The notes below the pieces were generated by a model. It saw only the letters and a program-made list of their open reading frames with translations, did no database searches and was not told where the DNA came from. Shown in pieces: positions 1-7,774 of a stretch of 35,202 bases of DNA. Within the stretch, counting starts at the first letter, position 1, and the number at the start of each line of letters is the position of its first letter. The stretch is from Amycolatopsis acididurans (GTDB taxonomy: Bacteria; Actinomycetota; Actinomycetes; Mycobacteriales; Pseudonocardiaceae): NCBI RefSeq assembly GCF_012328925.1, contig NZ_JAAXLS010000063.1:1-35202 (forward strand). The letters are read 5' to 3'. A program made the translations under genes and the position numbers.

Positions 1-1
1 C

Positions 2-391
2 GGGTGGGGCGCCGTGCTCCGCTACGGACCACACGAGAAGGAGCTCTACGGCGGCGAAGCGGGCATGACGACCAACAACCGCATGGAGCTGATGGCCGCC
101 ATCCGCGCCCTGGAAACGCTGAAGCGTCCCTCCTCGGTGCGGCTGTACACCGACAGCAGCTACGTCCGCAACGGCATCATGTCGTGGCTGCCCCGGTGGA
201 AGAACAACGGCTGGATGACCAGCACCCGCGCACCGGTGAAGAACGCCGATCTGTGGCAGCGGCTCGACGAGGCCATCGGCACCCACGAGGTCCAGTGGCA
301 CTGGGTCAAGGGCCACGCAGGGCATCCGGACAACGAACGCGCGGACCGGCTCGCGGTGCGCGGCGCGAAGGAGGCGGCCGGCCGCGTCTGA
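2..391 (+). CDS. rnhA: Ribonuclease HI, 5'-truncated by the contig edge
   Basis: Hydrolyses the RNA strand of RNA-DNA hybrids (R-loops, Okazaki primers) in the cytoplasm. The visible 129 codons begin at GWGAVLRYG, which in the family directly follows the first catalytic strand (the D-G-x-C-x-G-N-P-G-P-G segment). The first catalytic Asp and about 10-15 residues are therefore off the contig. The other active-site residues are present: Glu in TTNNRMEL, Asp in YTDSSYV, and the last Asp in HPDNERAD. The basic WLPRWKNNGW segment matches the substrate-binding handle of E. coli-type RNase HI. It ends 22 bases before the convergent geosmin synthase stop. Identification is firm; the start cannot be given. 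Confidence 0.93.
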   Translation, partial: GWGAVLRYGPHEKELYGGEAGMTTNNRMELMAAIRALETLKRPSSVRLYTDSSYVRNGIMSWLPRWKNNGWMTSTRAPVKNADLWQRLDEAIGTHEVQWHWVKGHAGHPDNERADRLAVRGAKEAAGRV

Positions 392-413
392 CGCGCGGAC
401 GCGGCCGGGAACT

Positions 414-2576
414 CTAGCGCAGCGCCAGCGCCGCCGTTCCCAGCCCGCCCTGCGGCAACGACGGCGTGGTCAGCCGCTTCAGTTCCGCCTCCGTGTACCG
501 CACGCAGCGGCGGTGCCATTCGAGAATCCCCGACATCCAGTCCTTGAGTTCCTCGCCGTGCCGCACCAGCGCGGCGCGAGCGGGTTCGCCGAGGCCGAGT
601 TCGCCGAACAGCGCGGGCAGATCATGGGCGAGGATGTGCTCGAACTGCTCCATCCGCTCGCGCATCAGCCGGGCCACCACGTCCGCGGCGTCCGTTGTGG
701 ACACTGCGAGGAAGTTCTCCACCACGAGCACCATGTTGTGCAGTTCGCCCTCGTACTCGATTTCCTTCTGGTAGGAGTACAGGTCGTTGGTGAAGCACGC
801 GTAGTCCTGCGCCGCCGTTTCCAGCTCGTGCAGCACCCGCGTCTGGTAGACCTCCTGCGGCACCACATCGGCCTGCGCGAGCTTGGCGAGGCTGATCGTC
901 ATGTCCGAGCCGAACGTGCGGCGGCGCATCTCGACGTAGTCGATCGGATCGGGAATGCGGTGCTGTGCCTGGTTTCCCAGTTCCCACAACCAGCTCTGCG
1001 TCATGTCGACGACCGCCTGGCGGAACTTCTCCCGGGACGGCGGGGTCATCGGGCCCGCCGTGCGCTGCCACAGATCGGCCAGGCCCCGTTCGACCGGGTT
1101 CAGCGGCGGCGGGACCGCGCCCGCGTCCAGCGGCATGAACAGCGGCAGCCGTTCGGTCAATGCCTTGGCCGTGGCCAGATTGCGGGAGGCGCCGAACACC
1201 ACGGGGTAGTAGTCGTCGCCGTAGGTTCCCCACGCCAGCCAGTCCGAGGACAGATACAGCTGCTCCGGATCCGCGTCCGCGTGGATCATCGACGCGCAGT
1301 GCGGCAGGTCGAGCCCGCGGAAGCGCTGCTCGTCCCACACTCCCCCGGCCTCCACACCGGGCAGCGAGTCGAACATGCCCATCTCCCGTGCCCAGCCGAC
1401 CGCGTACTCGCGCGCGGCGTCCAGATGCGGACTGGTCCGGTACTCGAACGGCATGTACAGCTCCGGCACCCGCAGATGCCCGGCCGGGGCGTACAAGTGG
1501 TGCGAATGCTGCCGTGCCCGCGTGCGCATGCCCGGCGCGAACGACACGCGGCTCGCGGACGTGCCGAGCCCGGTCGGCCCGCCCAGACCCGTCGCACCCT
1601 CGTTCATGTACCGGCTGGAGCGCGCGTGCCATTCGTGCCCGCCCGCCTGCCAGTCCTGCAGGCCCTTCACGTACGCGCCGACGCCGGGCGCGGGCAGGCC
1701 GTGTTCGGCCAGCAGTGCCGGGACCTCGATCAGCGCCGTGTTCTCGAACTGTTGCAGCCGCGAGGTGAGCAGCTCGTTGACCAGCTCGGCCGCCTGCTGC
1801 GTGGAGGTGTCCAGGAACCGCTCGAACACCAGCACGGCGTTGGAGTTCTCACCTTCCTCCCGCACTTCCCGTTGGTAGGAAAAGAGATCGTTGCGCAGGT
1901 GCACCGCGTCGGAGAAGGTGTCGGAGAGCACCCGCATGGGCCGCGAGCCCGCGATCACGTCCGGAATCTCGGCGTCGACGGCGTACTCGACGAGGTTCGC
2001 CGACCATGGCGCGCCGCCGACCTTGCGCCGCATCTGCATGTACTCGATGGGGTTCGCGATCCGGCCGCGATCGATGTTGTCCAGCTCCCACAACGATTCC
2101 ACCATCAGGTTGTGCGTGCTGGTGACGAAGCGGCGCCGCCAGTCCTGCGACATCGACGGGATCGTGCGCTCCCACAGGTCCTTCAACCCGGCCTCGGCGG
2201 GATTCGTCGGCTCCGGCGGCTCGTCGCTCATGAACAGTTCGAGATGGTCCAGATATTCTTTCGCCCCGGCGAGATCGCGCGAGTACTTGAACTCCTCGAG
2301 GAAGTGGTCGTCGAAGAAGAACACCCAGACGTACCAGTCGGTCACGAGGTCGAGCGCAGGCCCGTCGCAGTCGGGATGGGTGTAGGCACACATCAGCGCG
2401 TAATCCATCGCGGACAGGTCTTCGGCGGTCCATACCACACCGCCGCCGGGTTTGGGTGCGTCCAGCATGCCCATCCGGCGCGCCCAGTCCTCGCTGTGGG
2501 TGCGGGTGCGCTCCAGGTGCGGATTGATCCTCGCCGGGTACGGCAGATAGAAATCGGGCAGCGTGAAGGCCTGCAT
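414..2576 (-). CDS. geoA: Geosmin synthase (germacradienol/geosmin synthase), two terpene-cyclase domains
   Basis: Bifunctional class I terpene synthase of 720 residues. In this family the N domain cyclises farnesyl diphosphate to germacradienol and germacrene D, and the C domain fragments germacradienol to geosmin and acetone. The N domain shows the Asp-rich motif DDHFLE (89-94) and the Mg-binding NDLFSYQRE (229-237). A linker of about 324-346 (GPTGLGTSA type) leads to the C domain with DDYYP (454-458) and NDLYSYQKE (597-605). Length, motifs and linker match characterised geosmin synthases. The ATG at 2576 was chosen over longer in-frame starts because AAGGGGAG precedes it by 3 nt and MQAFTLPDFYLPYPARINPHL is the family N-terminus. 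A perfect inverted repeat (2605-2625) lies just upstream. No methylisoborneol or cNMP-binding gene is adjacent, unlike some Streptomyces loci. Confidence 0.95.
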   Translation of the reverse strand: MQAFTLPDFYLPYPARINPHLERTRTHSEDWARRMGMLDAPKPGGGVVWTAEDLSAMDYALMCAYTHPDCDGPALDLVTDWYVWVFFFDDHFLEEFKYSRDLAGAKEYLDHLELFMSDEPPEPTNPAEAGLKDLWERTIPSMSQDWRRRFVTSTHNLMVESLWELDNIDRGRIANPIEYMQMRRKVGGAPWSANLVEYAVDAEIPDVIAGSRPMRVLSDTFSDAVHLRNDLFSYQREVREEGENSNAVLVFERFLDTSTQQAAELVNELLTSRLQQFENTALIEVPALLAEHGLPAPGVGAYVKGLQDWQAGGHEWHARSSRYMNEGATGLGGPTGLGTSASRVSFAPGMRTRARQHSHHLYAPAGHLRVPELYMPFEYRTSPHLDAAREYAVGWAREMGMFDSLPGVEAGGVWDEQRFRGLDLPHCASMIHADADPEQLYLSSDWLAWGTYGDDYYPVVFGASRNLATAKALTERLPLFMPLDAGAVPPPLNPVERGLADLWQRTAGPMTPPSREKFRQAVVDMTQSWLWELGNQAQHRIPDPIDYVEMRRRTFGSDMTISLAKLAQADVVPQEVYQTRVLHELETAAQDYACFTNDLYSYQKEIEYEGELHNMVLVVENFLAVSTTDAADVVARLMRERMEQFEHILAHDLPALFGELGLGEPARAALVRHGEELKDWMSGILEWHRRCVRYTEAELKRLTTPSLPQGGLGTAALALR

Positions 2577-2604
2577 GTACTCCCCTTGGCCGGACGTGTT
2601 CGCC

Positions 2605-2625
2605 CCTCGACGTTCGCAGTCGAGG
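2605..2625 (-). promoter_or_regulatory. Inverted repeat in the geosmin synthase leader
   Basis: CCTCGAC, a 7-nt loop, then GTCGAGG: perfect 7-bp arms, ending 28 bases before the geoA ATG. It could be an operator or a 5'-leader hairpin. The 295-nt gap between the DinB-like gene and geoA holds no other convincing feature. Confidence 0.4.
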
Positions 2626-2871
2626 CACCCGGCGGGCAACGGCCAACCGAGCGGCCCGGCCTCCCTGACCGAATGAACGACCGCGCCACAGACAGTAGGC
2701 CGGGCACCCGATTCCGGCGCGACAGCAGGGAAACGAGCCGCGCCGCGCACTCGCGCGCGGTGGTGGCGGCACGAGTGAGCGGCCGCGGACGACCGCCCGG
2801 CCAGCGGTCTTCACGCATCGTGAGACGCGGTTGCCTCCATCGGCCGTGCCGGCACCCGATCGGCCGAGCCG

Positions 2872-3378
2872 TCAGCGGCGGGTGATGATTCCCCGGACGA
2901 AGGCCGCCTGGCCGGCGTGCTGCAGGCCGTCGGAGAGCACGCTCACCAGCCGCACGCCGAGCGTGACCGGCGGGTCCCAGCCCTCGTCCACGACCGTGTC
3001 GAGCTGCGATTCCTTCACGCCCGCGAGCCACGCGACGGTCTGGTCGCGCACGGCGTCGTGATAGCCGGTGAGCAGGTCCGCGGAGGCGCGCACCGAGGCC
3101 ACTTCGCCGGAGGTGTGCCCGTAGCCGGTGTCGTGCGGGTCGAGCGGCAGGCCGAAACGCTCCGCCCAGCCCTGCCCGGTCCACACCTGGGGCGCGTCCT
3201 CGAGGTCGGCGAGGTGATCGTCCTGGACGCGGGTGAGGTGCCACACCAGCCAGGCGATCGAGTTGGCGTCGGTGTCGACGCGGTGGGCGAGCTGGTCGGG
3301 ATCGAAGCCCTTCACCGCGCCGTGCACGATCTGCTGGACGCGGTCGAAACCATCGATGAGGAGATCGGCAACACTCAT
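2872..3378 (-). CDS. DinB/DUF664-type putative metal-binding protein
   Basis: A 168-residue protein of the DinB_2/DUF664 four-helix-bundle superfamily, which in actinobacteria includes mycothiol-dependent enzymes; the substrate here is unknown. The three His expected for the metal site can be placed in AWLVWHLTRVQDDH, TGYHDAV and SDGLQHAGQA. The C-terminal HAGQAAFVRGIITRR is the usual family end. The ATG at 3378 was chosen over a TTG three codons upstream because only the latter would overlap the preceding FetB gene's stop region. It starts 10 bases after the permease stop, so the two are probably cotranscribed. Family assignment is good; an enzymatic role (thiol transferase or detoxification) is inference. 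Confidence 0.75.
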   Translation of the reverse strand: MSVADLLIDGFDRVQQIVHGAVKGFDPDQLAHRVDTDANSIAWLVWHLTRVQDDHLADLEDAPQVWTGQGWAERFGLPLDPHDTGYGHTSGEVASVRASADLLTGYHDAVRDQTVAWLAGVKESQLDTVVDEGWDPPVTLGVRLVSVLSDGLQHAGQAAFVRGIITRR

Positions 3379-3388
3379 ACGCCCCAAG

Positions 3389-4129
3389 CTAGTCCCTGGC
3401 GACGAGTCCCGCCGCGACGAACTGGACGACCACCAGCACCGCGACGGATTCGGCCGCGAGCAGCCCGATCAGTACGAGCACCTGTGTCACACCCGCCTGC
3501 ACCGGACTGGCTCCGCCGAGCAGCACGCCGACGTACGCGCCGGGCAGTGTGACCAGCCCGACCGTGCGCGTCTGGTCGAGTGCGGGAATCAGGGCCTGCC
3601 CGGCCGAGGGACGGCAGATCTCCAGCGCGGCCGCGCGGCGCAGCAAGCCCAGTGCCAGCGCGGCCTCGTACTCGCCGTGCCGGATGCGCAACTCGTCCAG
3701 CGCCCGGCGCGCGGCCTGGGACGTCGCGCTCATGGCCCCGCCGATCACGATGCCCGCGATGGGCACGACGGCGAGCGGTTTCAGCGGCATCACGCCCGAG
3801 CCGAGGATCAGGGCCAGCACGGGGGCCACCCCGGAGGCGATGGCCAGCGCGATCCACGGCAGGCGGCGCGGGACACCGACGCGGCGCGCGGAGGTCACGG
3901 CCGCGACGGTGAACATCAGCAGCACGAACAGCGCCGTCCACCAGCCGGAGCGCAGGATGGCCGCGATCACGAAGGACACCGCGGCGAGCTGCACGACGGC
4001 CCGCACGGCGGCGATCACCACGGTTCGCCCGCTGCCCAGCTCACCCAGCCACAGCACCACGGCACCGAGGGCGACCAGGACCACCAGCACGATGGCGAGC
4101 ATCGGGCCGAGCACGACAGCACCTGTCAT
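3389..4129 (-). CDS. fetB: FetB/YbbM-type (UPF0014) ABC permease without a visible ATPase partner
   Basis: A 246-residue integral membrane protein of the UPF0014 family. E. coli FetB of this family acts with the ATPase FetA in iron export and oxidative-stress resistance. Several hydrophobic helices are visible, as are the family blocks VPIAGIVIGGAMSATS and ALIPALDQTRTVGLVTLPGAYVGVLLGG, the latter highly conserved in FetB proteins. No fetA-like ATPase flanks it: upstream is an MmpS-like gene (27-nt gap), downstream the DinB-like gene (10-nt gap). It either uses an ATPase encoded elsewhere or acts alone. Family call is firm; iron as substrate is carried over from the family. Confidence 0.85.
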   Translation of the reverse strand: MTGAVVLGPMLAIVLVVLVALGAVVLWLGELGSGRTVVIAAVRAVVQLAAVSFVIAAILRSGWWTALFVLLMFTVAAVTSARRVGVPRRLPWIALAIASGVAPVLALILGSGVMPLKPLAVVPIAGIVIGGAMSATSQAARRALDELRIRHGEYEAALALGLLRRAAALEICRPSAGQALIPALDQTRTVGLVTLPGAYVGVLLGGASPVQAGVTQVLVLIGLLAAESVAVLVVVQFVAAGLVARD

Positions 4130-4156
4130 GCCGGAGATCGTGCCACCGGCGCCGGG

Positions 4157-4645
4157 TCAGCTCATCGACTTGGAGCAGCGCACCATGCCCTGCGGCGCGG
4201 CGGCCGACGCCTCGCTGACGGTCACCCCGTCCACGACGATCCGGCAGTTGAGCGTGCCGCTGCCCGCGTTCTGCGCCGAGACGCTGTAGTACTGCGTGCT
4301 GTCCTTGGCGACCTGCCGCTCCAGCGCCACCGACCACGGGGTGCCGGCCTGCGCGACCTGCGCGATACCGGCGTCCTGCCCGACGTAGGTGATGTTGAGC
4401 GCGGCCTGCCCGCCGCTCAGCTCGTAGACCACGGCGTGCGACACGACCGGCGCGGGTGCGGGCGCCACTGGGGCGCCGGTGCCCGCGAGCGAAGCGGGTG
4501 CCGGAGCGCTCGACCGGTTGGTGGCGATCAGCCCGGTCACCAGTCCGACGGCCAGCACGACACCGAGACCGGCGATCAGCACGAGTGCGCCGGAACCGAG
4601 CCGCCGTTGGGCAGAACCGTGGTCCGTCGCGGGGACAACACCCAT
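4157..4645 (-). CDS. MmpS-like membrane-anchored accessory protein
   Basis: A 162-residue protein with a short cytoplasmic N-terminus, one membrane helix at about 20-42 (ALVLIAGLGVVLAVGLVTGL), an Ala/Pro-rich linker and a C-terminal beta domain of about 90 residues with two Cys (NCRIVV and MVRCSKS) that could form a disulphide outside the membrane. The beta domain resembles MmpS: YELSGG, LNITYVG, PWS and NCRIVVDGVTVSEASA. MmpS proteins assist MmpL lipid or siderophore exporters in mycobacteria, but no MmpL is near, so a role as an exporter partner is unproven. The gap 4646-4842 upstream holds no gene; it contains TTGACC and a CTCGCGAG palindrome but no clear -10. Confidence 0.7.
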   Translation of the reverse strand: MGVVPATDHGSAQRRLGSGALVLIAGLGVVLAVGLVTGLIATNRSSAPAPASLAGTGAPVAPAPAPVVSHAVVYELSGGQAALNITYVGQDAGIAQVAQAGTPWSVALERQVAKDSTQYYSVSAQNAGSGTLNCRIVVDGVTVSEASAAAPQGMVRCSKSMS

Positions 4646-4842
4646 GGCAGGGTCTTCTCTCGCCTCACCGCGCTCCCTCCGAGCGCGTCAACTACTACTC
4701 GCGAGATGAAGGTCAATCGTTACCCGGCGCGCCGACGGCGACCGCCGCTTCACTCATTTGGGGGACTAGGCGAGAGCGGCCATCCCATGCGAAGGGCGGA
4801 TCGCCGTCACGACGCGTGAGCCAGCCCGAGGATCGACCGGCG

Positions 4843-5592
4843 TCATTCACTGGTGTCGTCGATCTCCCCGGTTTCGACCGCCACCACACCGGACTGGTCG
4901 GCGAGCGCGGCCAGCAGGTCGTTCACCGCCCGCGGCCCGACCAGCCGCATCCGCAGTTCGATGAGCCGCCGCGCCTGCAACAGGGTGCGCCCGTGCTCGT
5001 CCTCCTCGTCGCGGTCGAGCGACTGATGCTGGGTGACCGCGTGCTGGACCGCGTACCCGGACTGCGTGGCCAGCTCCAGCACCGTCCGCAGCACCCCTTC
5101 GCCGTCGCGGTAGACCACCCGCACGGACGAGGTGGCGGGGCGGGTGCGTGTGGCCAGCCGGATCAGGGGCGGATATCCGTACACGACGAGGAAATGCGCG
5201 GCGGTCACCACCAGTGCCAGCAGCGGCAGCCCGGCCGCGCACGCGCATCCCACGGCGACGCTCATCCACACCACGGCGGCGGTGGTCAGCCCGCGCACCA
5301 CGTCGCGGCGGACGAAGATCAGCCCGCCGCCGATGAACCCGATCCCGGACACGATCTGTGCGGCGACCCGCGACGGGTCGAGCACGATCCGGCCCTCCGC
5401 GAGCACGTCGGTGAAGCCGTACTTGCTCACCAGCAGGAACAACGCCGCACCGACGCCGACGAGGGTGTGCGTGCGCAGTCCCGCGCTCTTCTGCTTGAGT
5501 TCGCGTTCCAGCCCGATCAGCGAGCACAGCACGAGCGCCAGCAGCAGCTCCCACACCTGGGTCCAGCCCTGGCCCATCGGTTCACCCAGCAT
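4843..5592 (-). CDS. MgtC/SapB-family membrane protein
   Basis: A 249-residue protein. The N-terminal about 145 residues hold the membrane helices and the MgtC/SapB signature GLERELKQKSAGLRTHTLVG, followed by SGIGFIGGGLIF and GLTTAAVVWMSVAVG. The soluble C-terminal half resembles the ACT-like domain of MgtC. MgtC proteins are linked to growth at low Mg2+ and to F-type ATPase regulation; the exact role of this one cannot be read. The start is set by GGAGG seven bases before the ATG at 5592. It lies 21 bases after the FGGY kinase stop in the same direction, so the two may be cotranscribed. Confidence 0.88.
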   Translation of the reverse strand: MLGEPMGQGWTQVWELLLALVLCSLIGLERELKQKSAGLRTHTLVGVGAALFLLVSKYGFTDVLAEGRIVLDPSRVAAQIVSGIGFIGGGLIFVRRDVVRGLTTAAVVWMSVAVGCACAAGLPLLALVVTAAHFLVVYGYPPLIRLATRTRPATSSVRVVYRDGEGVLRTVLELATQSGYAVQHAVTQHQSLDRDEEDEHGRTLLQARRLIELRMRLVGPRAVNDLLAALADQSGVVAVETGEIDDTSE

Positions 5593-5613
5593 CCCTCGAC
5601 CTCCGGCCCTCCA

Positions 5614-7116
5614 TCATGCTCCCGCCGCCCCGGCCGCCCGGTGCTGGGCGGCGAGGAAATGCGCGATGTCCACTGTAGACGGATAAAGCGCGCGGTAGCG
5701 CTGGTAGAACTCGCCGTAGACCTCCATCCGCGCCGGATCCGGGCGGACCGTGGTGGCCACCGGGTTCCACACGCCGACGTCGGGATCGGCGCCGGTCGCG
5801 ACCGCGGCCAGCAGCGCGTCACCGAACGCGGCGCCGACCGTTTCGGTGGGCACCTGCTGCTCGGTTCCGGTCACGTCACTGACGATCCGCGTCCACAGAC
5901 CGCCCTGTGTGCCGCCGCCGACGGCGACCAGCCTGCCCGCCCCACCGCCGGAAGCGCGCATCGCCTCCAGGTTGTGCCGCACCCCGTACGCGATGCCCTC
6001 CAGCGTCGCCCGGTACAGCTCACCGAGGCCGTGGCTGGTGGTCAGGCCGGCGATGACGCCGCGTGCGTCCGGATCGAACAGCGGGGTGCGCTCGCCCGCG
6101 AAGTAGGGCAGCATCAGCAGGCCGCGGCTGCCCGCGGGCACCCCGGCCGCCTGCCGCACGAGGTCGCCGAAGTCCCCGCCGGTCAGCCTGCGCAGCCAGT
6201 CGGTGATCGCCCCCGAGGTCGCCATGCCCGCGGCGAGCGAGTACGTGCCGGGGAACGCACCGCACGTGGTCCACAGTCCCGGATGCGGCCGGGGGTCGGC
6301 GAGTACCTGGATCAGGAACATCGTGGTGCCGTACATGACCATCGTGTCGCCGGGTTCGCGGACGCCGACGCTGGCGGCCTCCGCCCACGCGTCGATCGTG
6401 CCCGCGGTGACCGGAAGTCCTCGCGGCAGCCCGGTTTCCGCGGCGGCGGACGCGGTGATGGTGCCCGCGATCTCGGTCGGCCACAGCAGGCGCGGCAGTG
6501 CGATGCCGGGCGCGGTGCGCTCCGCCCAGTCGGTCGCCCACTCCCCGGCGCGCAGGTCGTACATCGGGTCACACTGGCTGGCCGAGTGATGGTCGAGCAC
6601 GTACTCGCCGGTCAGCCGGTGCACGAGGTAGGAACTGGCCATCAGAAACAGCCGGGTGCGTTCGTACACCCCGGGTTCGTGACGCGCGAGCCAGCGCCAT
6701 TTGGGCCCCACCGCCTGCGAGGACAGCGCCGTACCTGCTCGCTCCACAATGGACTCCGCGCCCAGTTCCCCGGTCAGTTCCGCGATTTCCCGGTGTGCCC
6801 TGGTGTCCACGCCGTAGAGGATCGCGGGGCGCAACGGCCTGCCCTCGGCGTCGGCGGGCAGCAGCACGGGCCCGATACCACTGACCGCGAGTCCCGCGAG
6901 CGGGCGGCCGTCCGCGGCGCCGAGCAGTTCCCGCGTCAGTGCCACGAAGTCCTGCCACCAGACGGTCTCGGCGTCGTGCTCCGCCCAGCCTGGCCGCGGG
7001 TAGGAGGTGTCGTGCGGGCGCGTGGCGCGGGCGAGGATGTCGCCGCGCCGGGTGACCAGCACGCCCTTCGAGCTCGAAGTCCCGATGTCGATGCCGAGCA
7101 GCAGTCCGTCCGTCAC
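5614..7116 (-). CDS. FGGY-family carbohydrate kinase (xylulokinase-like)
   Basis: A 500-residue ATP-dependent sugar kinase with the actin-like fold. The N-terminal phosphate-binding strand is GIDIGTSSSKGVLV. The probable catalytic Asp lies in AGTIDAWAEAASVG (about residue 240). The C-terminal domain carries YFAGERTPLFDPDARGVIAGL, ATLEGIAYGVRHNLEAMR and the ATP-site motif VGGGTQGGLWTRIVSDVTG. It most resembles xylulokinase, but FGGY substrate cannot be assigned from motifs and no pentose gene adjoins it. GTG 7116 was chosen over GTG 7149 because the latter lies upstream of the predicted promoter TAGCGT (7125-7130), and VTDGLLLGIDIG matches family N-termini. It is divergent from the toxin-antitoxin pair. 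Confidence 0.88.
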   Translation of the reverse strand: MTDGLLLGIDIGTSSSKGVLVTRRGDILARATRPHDTSYPRPGWAEHDAETVWWQDFVALTRELLGAADGRPLAGLAVSGIGPVLLPADAEGRPLRPAILYGVDTRAHREIAELTGELGAESIVERAGTALSSQAVGPKWRWLARHEPGVYERTRLFLMASSYLVHRLTGEYVLDHHSASQCDPMYDLRAGEWATDWAERTAPGIALPRLLWPTEIAGTITASAAAETGLPRGLPVTAGTIDAWAEAASVGVREPGDTMVMYGTTMFLIQVLADPRPHPGLWTTCGAFPGTYSLAAGMATSGAITDWLRRLTGGDFGDLVRQAAGVPAGSRGLLMLPYFAGERTPLFDPDARGVIAGLTTSHGLGELYRATLEGIAYGVRHNLEAMRASGGGAGRLVAVGGGTQGGLWTRIVSDVTGTEQQVPTETVGAAFGDALLAAVATGADPDVGVWNPVATTVRPDPARMEVYGEFYQRYRALYPSTVDIAHFLAAQHRAAGAAGA

Positions 7117-7124
7117 CCGACGGG

Positions 7125-7130
7125 ACGCTA
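7125..7130 (-). promoter_or_regulatory. -10 box of the FGGY kinase gene
   Basis: TAGCGT (TANNNT) lies 8 nt before the GTG at 7116, which would give a transcript with at most about 2 nt of leader. No good -35 is seen. Confidence 0.45.
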
Positions 7131-7157
7131 CCTGCGCACGCAAGCGCACGGGTGCGC

Positions 7158-7163
7158 TATCCT
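7158..7163 (+). promoter_or_regulatory. -10 box of the Xre/RES pair, leaderless start
   Basis: TATCCT (TANNNT) is followed by exactly 6 nt and then the ATG at 7170, placing the expected +1 on the A of the start codon. No Shine-Dalgarno is present. Confidence 0.55.
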
Positions 7164-7169
7164 GGGTGC

Positions 7170-7754
7170 ATGACCGTGGCGCTGAAGGACACCCTCGCCA
7201 AGGCGGGCCTGCGGGTCGACGCCGAGGAGTTTCTCGCGCTCGTCGAGGAAGCCGCGAGCAGGCTGGCTCCCGGCAACCCCGAACCGGCGCAGTATTTCAC
7301 CGCCGACCAGCGCGAGGCGCTCACCGAGGTCGGCCTCGACCTCTCGCCGCGACGCGACGGCGAACCCGATCCGCGGGCCAGGACCGTCGCCGCACACGCC
7401 GTTCTCGCCGACTCCGCGCTCAGCGCCGGCGACGCGGCGCGGGCGCTCGGCGTCGACCCGAGCCGGATCCGGCACAAGCTCGCGGCGCGGCGGCTGACCG
7501 GCTGGAAGGACCAGGGCGGCTGGCGGCTGCCCGCGTGGCAGTTCACCGGCGGCGCCACGCTGCCGGGGCTGGAGGTCGTGCTCGCCGCGGTGCCCGAAGA
7601 CCAGCCCGCGCTCGTGGTCGCGGCGTTCATGACCACCCGGCAGGACGATCTGCTGATCGGGGGCGAGCGGGTCACGCCGCGGCAGTGGCTGCTCGCGGGT
7701 GGTCCCCCGGAACCCGTGGCGGCGCTGGCCTCGACGCTCGGCACGGCGGCGTAG
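7170..7754 (+). CDS. Xre/MbcA/ParS-like antitoxin of a RES toxin-antitoxin pair
   Basis: A 194-residue cytoplasmic protein. A DNA-binding helix-turn-helix sits at about 84-112 (SAGDAARALGVDPSRIRHKLAARRLTGW). The C-terminal part (about 118-190; LPAWQF, GLEVVLAAVPED, VVAAFMTTRQDDLLIGGERVTPRQWLLAGG) resembles the toxin-binding DUF2384-type domain of Xre/MbcA antitoxins. Such antitoxins neutralise the RES protein by blocking its active site and repress their own promoter. It is followed after 20 bases by the RES gene, the standard antitoxin-first order. The start at 7170 fits the leaderless promoter. The N-terminal 80 residues are longer than in the smallest family members and were not recognised. 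Confidence 0.8.
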   Translation: MTVALKDTLAKAGLRVDAEEFLALVEEAASRLAPGNPEPAQYFTADQREALTEVGLDLSPRRDGEPDPRARTVAAHAVLADSALSAGDAARALGVDPSRIRHKLAARRLTGWKDQGGWRLPAWQFTGGATLPGLEVVLAAVPEDQPALVVAAFMTTRQDDLLIGGERVTPRQWLLAGGPPEPVAALASTLGTAA

Positions 7755-7774
7755 TGGCGGTCGTCTGAGAACCC

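Noticed and set aside
4..417. Alternative frame over the RNase HI fragment
   Set aside because: Frame 2 gives a clear RNase HI; this frame is Arg-rich noise.
513..2885. Long open frame antisense to the geosmin synthase gene
   Set aside because: It mirrors geoA codon by codon; the product is rich in Arg, His, Val and Gly with no domain, as expected opposite a high-GC gene.
4456..7173. Long open frame opposite MgtC and the FGGY kinase
   Set aside because: It crosses two well-supported genes and an intergenic gap; no recognisable domain.
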